Part shown: positions 6,755-11,485 of the stretch, one piece after another
Numbering within the stretch: the first letter of the stretch is position 1
How the letters are laid out: each line of letters starts with the position of its first letter
Assembly: GCA_964354135.1 (NCBI GenBank)
Contig: CAYGZA010000222.1
Location: 1-11,485 of the forward strand
Length of the DNA stretch: 11,485 nt
Direction of reading: 5' to 3'
Source of the DNA: CAYGZA01 sp964354135
GTDB taxonomy: Bacteria; Planctomycetota; Planctomycetia; Pirellulales; Thermoguttaceae
Notes under the pieces: generated by a model
Database searches by the model: none
What the model was told of the DNA's origin: nothing
Seen by the model: the letters and a program-made list of their open reading frames with translations, nothing else
Made by a program: the position numbers and the translations under genes

Positions 6755-6761
6755 CGGACAA
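6733..6761 (-). promoter_or_regulatory. Promoter of the XRE / restriction genes
   Basis: On the - strand a -35 TTGTCC (6756-6761) and a -10 TACAAT (6733-6738, 5 of 6 consensus) are separated by exactly 17 bp. Transcription would start near 6725 and give a leader of about 70 nt before the XRE ATG at 6654. This supports the shorter XRE start. Confidence 0.65.
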
Positions 6762-6796
6762 GCTCAGAACACGGAGAGTTGAAAGAAGAACGGCCA

Positions 6797-6841
6797 TACC
6801 ACCAGTCCGAAGGGCTTCGCTCGCCCTCCCGCGGGGTGGTA
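6797..6841 (-). terminator. Nested stem-loop, probable terminator of the beta-barrel gene
   Basis: The outer arms TACCACC (6797-6803) and GGTGGTA (6835-6841) enclose inner arms AGGGC (6811-6815) and GCCCT (6823-6827). On the - strand the structure lies about 150 bp after the beta-barrel stop and is followed by a T-rich stretch (TTCTTCTTTC at about 6781-6790). It separates that gene from the XRE promoter at 6733-6761. The rest of the 337-bp gap between the two genes shows no gene. Confidence 0.45.
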
Positions 6842-6991
6842 AACAAACGGGGAGGCCACCTGCACCCGTAAGTCACGGCTCTGGAGGCGTTCACGAAGGA
6901 AGGCGGTCAAAGCGGGCGCAACGCGGCGCCGATCGCTGACGGCCGAAAGCGACTGGCTGATTGCCGGGTTTCCTGTGCGGCGCCGGCATCC

Positions 6992-7975
6992 TCAGAAGCT
7001 GAAGCCCGTCTTGAGCCCGACGGTGAACATCCGCGAGTCGGGCTGGAGCGCGTCGCGGACGGTGGCCGATTGCGTCCAGGTCATCATCTCGAAGAATCCG
7101 GCGACAAAGAGGCGCCGGCCTCGGAGGCCCAGCTCCGCCTGGGCGGTGACGCCGGTCTTGGGATAGAGCGTCACGTCGAAGTACGAGACCCGCTGGTAAG
7201 TCAGTGGGGTGAATCCGATCCGGGTGGAGCCGTAGAACTCCATGCCGTCGCGGAGGATGCGCCGTTTCTCCACGCCCAGGTAGGGATAGATCGTCCACCA
7301 CGTCTCCTGGTAGCCCGCTACCGGGCTGCCGAAGACGGAGAACCCGTCCTTGAGATCCCTGATCCAGAATCGCGTGCCGAGGCCGACGAAGAAGCTCACC
7401 TGCGGCCAGAAGTCGGGCTCGATCAGGAGATCGTATTCGCCGCGGACCCCGAGGTAATTGGTGCTCGAGAAGAGGGGCTCGGAGGTGCCGTCGTCGAACA
7501 TGGCGGCGCCGTCATAGTCCACGGTTGCCCCGAAGAGCTCGAAGCGGTATCGCTCCGACCCGAAGCGCCGCACGTAGCCGAGCGTGGGCAGGACTCCGTG
7601 CTCGTTGACGAAGTCCGCCCCGTCCAGCCGCTCATTCCAATGGAAGTAGTCCACGCGCGTGTACCAGGTCGATTCGATCAAGCGCTCGGCAACGAGGGGC
7701 GCGGTCTCGGGGCGGATCGGCGCGGGATCGGCCGGGCCTCCCCAGCCTGGACGATGAGGCTGGGGCCCCAAGAAGCCGGCCCCGGCCGGGTTGGCGGGCT
7801 GCCAAGGCGAGATGTCAGTCGGTGCGGATCGGGCCGGCATCGGCAGGTCCGCGCCGTCGAGTCCCGCAGACATCGGCCGCCCCGGCGGTAGCGTCATCGG
7901 GGGGAAATCATCCGCCCAAGCAGGGCAAGCGGCCGCCATGACCGCGATCGTCAACGCGAGGTGCGAGATTCTCAT
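6992..7975 (-). CDS. Outer-membrane beta-barrel protein, hypothetical
   Basis: A 327-residue protein. MRISHLALTIAVMAAACPAWA (1-21) is a Sec signal peptide with cleavage predicted after Ala21. Residues 22 to about 100 are rich in Pro, Gly and Ala, a flexible periplasmic lead-in. From about 105 to the end the sequence alternates aromatic and polar residues (TWYTRVDYFHW, YRFELFGATVDYDG, WWTIYPYLGVEKR, RLFVAGFFEMMTW), as in transmembrane beta strands, and it ends in GLKTGFSF with the C-terminal Phe typical of barrels inserted by the BAM machinery. It resembles the planctomycete beta-barrel families annotated as BBP7-like; substrate or function is unknown. The ATG at 7975 is chosen for the signal peptide, although no strong Shine-Dalgarno precedes it; the in-frame extension upstream reads as non-coding. 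It appears monocistronic. Confidence 0.75.
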   Translation of the reverse strand: MRISHLALTIAVMAAACPAWADDFPPMTLPPGRPMSAGLDGADLPMPARSAPTDISPWQPANPAGAGFLGPQPHRPGWGGPADPAPIRPETAPLVAERLIESTWYTRVDYFHWNERLDGADFVNEHGVLPTLGYVRRFGSERYRFELFGATVDYDGAAMFDDGTSEPLFSSTNYLGVRGEYDLLIEPDFWPQVSFFVGLGTRFWIRDLKDGFSVFGSPVAGYQETWWTIYPYLGVEKRRILRDGMEFYGSTRIGFTPLTYQRVSYFDVTLYPKTGVTAQAELGLRGRRLFVAGFFEMMTWTQSATVRDALQPDSRMFTVGLKTGFSF

Positions 7976-8212
7976 TGAGTTTGGCCCCAACGGCGAGGAG
8001 TTCACGTGCGAAAAGCCAGGTCGGCGTGCCGGAGCGCTTCCGACGCGGCCGGGAAGGGTAGCGTTCTCCGGCGAGGCCATCAACGCCATTCCGGGGGGAT
8101 TCGGCAGGGGCCAAGGGGAGATCCGCGAACGTCGAGCGGCTTCGCTCTTGACCGGCGCGTGCCTCTCTGTCGAGCTGCGGCACGTGCGGAAGCGCTATGC
8201 GGCCGCGTCACA
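7976..8212. other. Gap upstream of the beta-barrel gene
   Basis: The 312 bp between the beta-barrel start and the oxidoreductase stop hold no recognisable gene. The part nearest the oxidoreductase is a hairpin repeat at 8213-8258. A small hairpin GAGCG/CGCTC with a GCTT loop is at 8134-8147. I expected a - strand promoter for the beta-barrel gene here but found no acceptable -10/-35 pair. Confidence 0.5.
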
Positions 8213-8258
8213 GGACGGGTTTCAGCCCCGCTTTGCAGGGCGGGTTTCAAACCCGTCC
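8213..8258. repeat. GC-rich inverted repeat after the oxidoreductase gene
   Basis: GGACGGGTTT (8213-8222) and AAACCCGTCC (8249-8258) are perfect 10-bp reverse complements. A second, nearly complete left arm GGGCGGGTTT (8238-8247) sits directly against the right arm, so two alternative hairpins share one 3' arm. The element lies 29 bp past the oxidoreductase stop on its transcript and could act as a terminator or mRNA end, but no T-tract follows. The arrangement looks like a duplicated dispersed repeat unit. Confidence 0.65.
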
Positions 8259-8287
8259 CCACGGAGCGAGTGGACCTTTGTCCGAGA

Positions 8288-9628
8288 TTACAGCGTCCAG
8301 CCGGCGCGATAAGGCGGGTTGACGAGCTGGTTGGCCTCGTCGGAGTTCGCGAACCGCATGTTCTCGGCGTCCCACTGGAGCTTTGTGCCGGGCAGCTTGA
8401 TCGCGATGACTCCCAGCATGGCGAGCTCCGTGAGCGGCCCGCCGTAGGAGAAGTCGCTTCCGGCCTTCTTGCCGTTGCGGATCGCCTCGAGCCAGTCGTG
8501 ATGGTGCTCCTTGACCCTCGGGATCTTCTTCTCGGGGAGCTTGTATGCCTTCATCTTGGCCTCGGGAATGATCCGCACTCCACCCGCCCCGTGCGAGCCG
8601 TACATGATCGTTCCCTTGTCGCCGAGCACGACTGCGCCGGTGTCGTAGTGTTTCCGGCCTTCCTCCAGGTCCTTGGGGCGGGGAATCCTCTCCGTGCCGC
8701 TGTACCAGTGCATGGTGATCGGCCCGCGATTGCCCTTGGCCGGGAACTCGTAGGTGATGATCTCGCCCTTGGGGTAGGCGTCGCCCTGGGTCTTCGGATC
8801 GTAATCCTTGACCTGGGCCTGGATCGTCTTGGGCGCGCCGAGGTCGAGGGCCCAGAAGACGGGATCGACGACGTGGCAGGTCCAGTCGCCCACGGTGCCG
8901 TTGCCGAACGGCACCCAGCCGCGCCAAGCGCCGGGCAGGTAGGCGGGATGGTACGGCCGCTCTTGCGCCGGGCCGAGCCACAGGTCCCAGTCGAGCGTGG
9001 AGGGGACCTCGTGCTTCTCCTTCAGCCGCGGGAGGGCGTCGATGCCCGAGTTCACCGCCGTACACCCGGCGTGGATCGTGTGGACGTTCCCGATCGCGCC
9101 GTCCCAGATCCACTCGCAGAAGATGCGGATCTCCTGGAATGAATGGCCCTGGTTGCCGAGCTGCGTGACGACGTTGCGATCCTTGGCGGCCTTCATCAAC
9201 TGGCGGACCTCGTGGACGGAATGGGCCAGCGGCTTCTCGCAATAGACGTGCTTGCCGCGCTTGATGGCCGCCATCGACGCCACCGCGTGGCAATGGTCGG
9301 GCGTGGCGACGACGACCGCGTCGATCTCTTTCTCGATCTCGTCGAACATCTTGCGGAAGTCGCGGAACTGTTTGGCCTTCGGCCACCGCTGGAAGGAGCC
9401 GGCGGCGTGCCGCCGGTCCACGTCGCACAGGGCGACGATGTTCTCGCCTTTGACCTCCTCCAGGTCGCCGCGTCCCATCCCGGCCACGCCGATGCCGGCG
9501 ATGTTCAGCTTCTCGCTGGGCGGGGTCGCGCCACTGGCTGCCACCACGTGACGGGGCACAATCATCAGGCCCGCCGCCGCGGCCGCCGCACCCACAAACT
9601 CACGACGCGTAAAGGTCGCCTTCTTCAT
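8288..9628 (-). CDS. Tat-exported Gfo/Idh/MocA-family oxidoreductase
   Basis: A 446-residue NAD(P)-dependent sugar oxidoreductase-like protein. The N terminus has a twin-arginine signal, TRREFVG (7-13), followed by an Ala-rich hydrophobic stretch ending VVAASG (28-33), so the folded protein with cofactor is probably exported. The Rossmann domain starts LNIAGIGVAGMGRGD (41-55), with ALCDVD (66-71) after the second strand, VVATPDHCH (106-114) and the family signature EKPLAHS (131-137). The C-terminal domain has GDWTCHVVDPVFW (247-259), including the usual His in the substrate pocket. It oxidises or epimerises a sugar or cyclitol; the substrate is unknown. AGGAGG (9634-9639) precedes the ATG by 5 bp, which rejects the 40-residue upstream extension. 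It is divergent from a TIM-barrel isomerase gene, a frequent partner in carbohydrate breakdown. Planctomycetes carry many paralogues, so a specific role cannot be assigned. Confidence 0.92.
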   Translation of the reverse strand: MKKATFTRREFVGAAAAAAGLMIVPRHVVAASGATPPSEKLNIAGIGVAGMGRGDLEEVKGENIVALCDVDRRHAAGSFQRWPKAKQFRDFRKMFDEIEKEIDAVVVATPDHCHAVASMAAIKRGKHVYCEKPLAHSVHEVRQLMKAAKDRNVVTQLGNQGHSFQEIRIFCEWIWDGAIGNVHTIHAGCTAVNSGIDALPRLKEKHEVPSTLDWDLWLGPAQERPYHPAYLPGAWRGWVPFGNGTVGDWTCHVVDPVFWALDLGAPKTIQAQVKDYDPKTQGDAYPKGEIITYEFPAKGNRGPITMHWYSGTERIPRPKDLEEGRKHYDTGAVVLGDKGTIMYGSHGAGGVRIIPEAKMKAYKLPEKKIPRVKEHHHDWLEAIRNGKKAGSDFSYGGPLTELAMLGVIAIKLPGTKLQWDAENMRFANSDEANQLVNPPYRAGWTL

Positions 9629-9754
9629 CGATGCCTCCTGACTGGCTGATAGACCCGGCCGAGGGACGCGGTTTCTTGCCGCCGATCGTGCCGCTGCCGA
9701 CTCACCGCTGCCGGCGTGCCCCACAAGCGGCCGACGCCGGCACCCCAAGCCCGC

Positions 9755-9783
9755 AAGCTAGCCAGCCCGATCCGAGAAGTCAA
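9755..9783 (-). promoter_or_regulatory. Candidate promoter of the oxidoreductase gene
   Basis: On the - strand TTGACT (9778-9783, 5 of 6) and TAGCTT (9755-9760, 3 of 6) are 17 bp apart. Transcription would start near 9748, leaving a leader of about 120 nt. The -10 box is weak, so this is tentative. Confidence 0.35.
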
Positions 9784-9828
9784 GGGCCGAGATGATCGTC
9801 AAAACCCGCGGTGCTGCCCCTGGCCCCC

Positions 9829-9857
9829 TTGGAAAGCTGCCGGGGGGCCGCCATAAT
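9829..9857 (+). promoter_or_regulatory. Candidate promoter of the TIM-barrel isomerase gene
   Basis: TTGGAA (9829-9834) and CATAAT (9852-9857, 5 of 6) are separated by 17 bp. The start would be near 9864, leaving a leader of about 74 nt. A perfect 7-bp inverted repeat, GGCCCCC (9822-9828) and GGGGGCC (9843-9849), brackets the -35 box and could be an operator or simply GC-rich symmetry. The two divergent promoters are about 45 bp apart (-35 to -35). Confidence 0.5.
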
Positions 9858-9937
9858 GTAGGGTTTCCGCCGTCAGTGCCGACGCAGAATCGGGCTCGGC
9901 TTGTCTGCTCGCCCCAAGAAGGCGTGGAGTCGCAACC

Positions 9938-10828
9938 ATGTTCAAGAACCTCAATTCCTCGGCTCTGGGTGTGTCGGGCCATCAGAGCGAGATCATCGAA
10001 TTGGCCCTCACCTATGGTTTTCGGGGGATCGACGTGAGCGTCGAGGAGCTTGCCGCCCGCGTAAAGCTCCACGGGATGAAGTATGCCCGGCGGTTGATCG
10101 AGAGTGCCCGGATGCGCCTCGGCACCTTTCAGCTCCCGCTAGAGTGGGATGTAGATGACGAGCCGTTCCGCAAGGACCTGGAGAAGCTCCCGCAGTACGC
10201 CCAGGTGGCCGCGGAGATCGGCTGCAAGCGCTGCGTTTGCACGATTCAGCCGGCCGGGGACAAGCGGCCTTATCACGAGAATTTCGAGTTCCACCGGCGG
10301 CGGTTTGCCGAGGTCTGCCAGGCATTGGAGGGGGCCGGGGTCCGTTTGGGGGTCGGCTTCCGGGCAGCGGAGAGTCTGCGGAAGGGGAAAGCCTTCCAGT
10401 TCATCCACGATCTGGATGCCCTCCTGCTCCTGCTGAACATGGTTGGCTCCCCAAACGTGGGGGTGCTGGTCGACGTGTGGGATCTCCACGTCTCGGGGGC
10501 TTCGCTCGAGGCCGTGCGGAGTCTCTCCGCGCAGCAGATTGTTGCGGTGCAATTGGCCGACATCCCGGCCGACAAGGCCCCGGCGGAACTGACCGAGCAG
10601 CACCGCCTGTTGCCCGGGGCTTCCGGCCAGATCGATGGTGCTGCCGTCCTGACCATGTTGGCCGAACTCGGGTACGATGGCCCAGTGACGCCCAAGGCCG
10701 ACCGCAAGTCGTTCGAGAGCGCCCGCCGCGACCGGATCGTCCGGCAGGCCGGCGAGGCGATCGACAAGGTCTGGCGGGCAGCCGGACTCAGCTCCGACGG
10801 GAAGCTCGCCGTCACGGCTGCCAAGTAG
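9938..10828 (+). CDS. Sugar phosphate isomerase/epimerase-like TIM-barrel protein
   Basis: A 296-residue protein of the xylose-isomerase-like / AP-endonuclease-2 TIM-barrel superfamily. Strand motifs include TYGFRGIDVSVEELA (25-39), GCKRCVC (95-101), GVRLGVGFRAAES (134-146), NVGVLVDVWDLHVSG (173-187), IVAVQLADIP (201-210), LPGASGQID (225-233) and GYDGPVTPKADRKSF (245-259). Asp179, His184 and Asp208 fit metal-ligand positions, but the Glu normally found after the fifth strand is absent (GFRAAES) and the final Glu appears replaced at Lys253. It may therefore have changed activity or bind no metal. No signal peptide is seen, so it should act in the cytoplasm. GGAG (9926-9929) precedes the ATG by 8 bp. 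It diverges from the oxidoreductase, and the pair may serve one sugar pathway. The last 14 residues are a low-complexity tail. Confidence 0.85.
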   Translation: MFKNLNSSALGVSGHQSEIIELALTYGFRGIDVSVEELAARVKLHGMKYARRLIESARMRLGTFQLPLEWDVDDEPFRKDLEKLPQYAQVAAEIGCKRCVCTIQPAGDKRPYHENFEFHRRRFAEVCQALEGAGVRLGVGFRAAESLRKGKAFQFIHDLDALLLLLNMVGSPNVGVLVDVWDLHVSGASLEAVRSLSAQQIVAVQLADIPADKAPAELTEQHRLLPGASGQIDGAAVLTMLAELGYDGPVTPKADRKSFESARRDRIVRQAGEAIDKVWRAAGLSSDGKLAVTAAK

Positions 10829-10836
10829 CAAGCGAA

Positions 10837-10863
10837 GGGACCGGGGACCGGAGGTGAGGGACC
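10837..10863. repeat. GGGACC-type short repeats
   Basis: GGGACC occurs at 10837-10842, 10844-10849 and 10858-10863, followed by AGGGAATCC. This 27-bp purine-rich patch lies just after the isomerase stop. It shows no hairpin and no coding potential, and may be the edge of a decayed dispersed repeat. Confidence 0.4.
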
Positions 10864-10921
10864 AGGGAATCCTACGTTCCGGCTCACGCATGGCTGATCC
10901 CCGAAACATCGTGGACCCCCT

Positions 10922-10950
10922 TTGACAAGTCACCGGCGCCCTGCTATGCT
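10922..10950 (+). promoter_or_regulatory. Strong promoter upstream of the cobalamin riboswitch
   Basis: TTGACA (10922-10927) is a perfect -35 consensus and TATGCT (10945-10950) a good -10, 17 bp apart. Transcription would start near 10957, about 12 nt before helix P1 of the riboswitch, exactly as needed for riboswitch control. Confidence 0.8.
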
Positions 10951-10960
10951 GATCCGCGGT

Positions 10961-11165
10961 TTGATCGGGCGTTGGTGGTCGGCCACTTCTTCTGAAGGGC
11001 CGACAAACAGGGAATTCCGGTGCGATTCCGGAACGGCCCCGCCGCTGTGACCGAGCGCAAAGCGGGTCGTCCAGTCTTTGGCCATTGTCGCTAGGGAAGT
11101 CCCAGCGAAGCGACGAGAAGGCCGGGCGACCTGGGCTCGGAAGTCAGAAGACCTACCAACGCGGG
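10961..11165 (+). promoter_or_regulatory. Cobalamin (vitamin B12) riboswitch
   Basis: The closing helix P1 pairs GCGTTGGT (10969-10976) with ACCAACGC (11155-11162), a perfect 8-bp match. A 7-bp stem follows, GTCGGCC (10978-10984) with GGCCGAC (10998-11004). The conserved core then reads CAGGGAATTCCGGTGCGATTC (from 11008), with the GGTG and ATTCC elements, followed by CCCCGCCGCTGTGA (11037-11050). The 3' end holds the B12-box block AAGTCAGAAGACCTACC (11141-11157). These elements in this order are the known cobalamin riboswitch. Such RNAs bind adenosyl- or methylcobalamin and usually repress B12 uptake or synthesis genes; here the next gene encodes a prepilin-like DUF1559-type protein. The subclass (AdoCbl or MeCbl) cannot be fixed by eye. 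Confidence 0.93.
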
Positions 11166-11269
11166 ACTAGCGGCATGCTGCGAGGGACAGCCGCCGCCTA
11201 ACAGCAAGGCTTTGATCCACCCGCGGATCCCGGCGCTAACGTGCTTCCGGCGGCTTGCGCTATTGCGCA

Positions 11270-11304
11270 GACTCCGCGCTCGCCGTGCGCCGGTCATGGG
11301 AGTC
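11270..11304 (+). promoter_or_regulatory. Hairpin that could hide the ribosome binding site (expression platform)
   Basis: GACTCC (11270-11275) is the exact complement of GGAGTC (11299-11304), which includes most of the Shine-Dalgarno GGGAG (11298-11302). Inside, GCGC (11276-11279) can pair with GCGC (11287-11290). A second small hairpin TGCGC/GCGCA with a TATT loop lies just upstream (11256-11269). No GC hairpin with a T-tract is present between the riboswitch and the gene, so control at translation start is more likely than termination. This is inference from base pairing by eye. Confidence 0.5.
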
Positions 11305-11309
11305 GAACC

Positions 11310-11485
11310 ATGTCTCGGTTTTCTCCGCGCTCGTTGACGTCTCCGGACCGACGGGGCTTCACGTTGGTCGAGCTTCTGGTCGTGATCGCGATCATCGGCA
11401 TCCTCATTGCGTTGCTCTTGCCGGCGGTGCAGGCCGCCCGCGAGGCCGCCCGCAGCACCCAGTGCAAGAACAATCTCAGGCAGCT
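11310..11485 (+). CDS. DUF1559-type prepilin-like protein, 5' part
   Basis: The visible 58 residues start MSRFSPRSLTSPDRRG, then FTLVELLVVIAIIGILIALL, then PAVQAAREAARSTQCKNNLRQ. This is a class III / type IV prepilin-like N terminus: a short basic leader, cleavage by prepilin peptidase expected after Gly16, N-methylated Phe17, Glu at position 5 of the mature protein and a hydrophobic helix. The sequence after the helix (PAVQAAREAAR...C..NL.Q) is what I recall as diagnostic of planctomycete DUF1559 proteins, which are anchored in the cytoplasmic membrane or assembled into pseudopili; function is unknown and genomes often carry dozens. GGGAG (11298-11302) lies 7 bp before ATG. It sits directly downstream of the cobalamin riboswitch on the same strand, with no gene between, so it is expected to be B12-controlled. 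The rest of the gene is outside the window. Confidence 0.88.
   Translation, partial: MSRFSPRSLTSPDRRGFTLVELLVVIAIIGILIALLLPAVQAAREAARSTQCKNNLRQ

Noticed and set aside
8006..9142. 378-codon + strand open frame over the oxidoreductase gene
   Set aside because: It begins in a repeat-containing gap and runs antisense to a clear Gfo/Idh/MocA gene; no motifs.
10829..10921. Small gene or terminator after the isomerase gene
   Set aside because: Only short GGGACC repeats are present; no stable hairpin with a T-tract and no coding frame with a ribosome binding site.
11091..11297. 68-codon - strand frame across the riboswitch tail
   Set aside because: It is antisense to a conserved RNA structure and has no protein features.

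Overview
The window looks like a piece of chromosome from a high-GC planctomycete, probably Pirellulales-like. Four things suggest this: a type-IV-pilin-like DUF1559 start at the right end, a Tat-exported Gfo/Idh/MocA oxidoreductase with a divergently transcribed sugar-phosphate-isomerase-like TIM barrel, an outer-membrane beta-barrel with a proline-rich lead-in, and short GC-rich inverted repeats in most gaps between genes. The taxonomic call is inference from gene content; no rRNA or other marker is present. I see no tRNA, rRNA, CRISPR array, transposase or integrase.

Left block (1-2334, + strand): the 3' end of a GlmU-like sugar nucleotidyltransferase/acyltransferase, an acyl carrier protein, and an HMGL-like (isopropylmalate / homocitrate / Re-citrate synthase superfamily) condensing enzyme. 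They are packed 10-11 bp apart, each with a strong Shine-Dalgarno, so they probably form one operon. A 478-bp gap with an inverted repeat follows, then a 46-aa zinc-ribbon protein.

Middle block (3025-6654, - strand): an XRE-family regulator with a well-formed promoter overlapped by a candidate operator, followed by a single-chain type IIG restriction-modification enzyme (nuclease, adenine methyltransferase and specificity domain in one 1027-aa chain). Its coding sequence carries six tandem 7-bp units between the nuclease half and methyltransferase motif I. Because 7 is not a multiple of 3, gain or loss of one unit would switch the methyltransferase off. A hairpin sits just upstream of its ribosome binding site. 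A GC-rich stem-loop separates it from the convergent zinc-ribbon gene.

Right block (6992-10828): an outer-membrane beta-barrel gene and the Gfo/Idh/MocA oxidoreductase on the - strand, and the TIM-barrel isomerase on the + strand. The last two diverge from a 309-bp region holding one candidate promoter for each direction.

Right edge (10829-11485): a near-consensus promoter (TTGACA, 17 bp, TATGCT), a cobalamin riboswitch, a hairpin that could hide the ribosome binding site, and the start of a DUF1559-type prepilin-like protein that runs off the window. A B12-controlled pseudopilin-like protein is the most intriguing arrangement here; the possible phase-variable restriction system is second.
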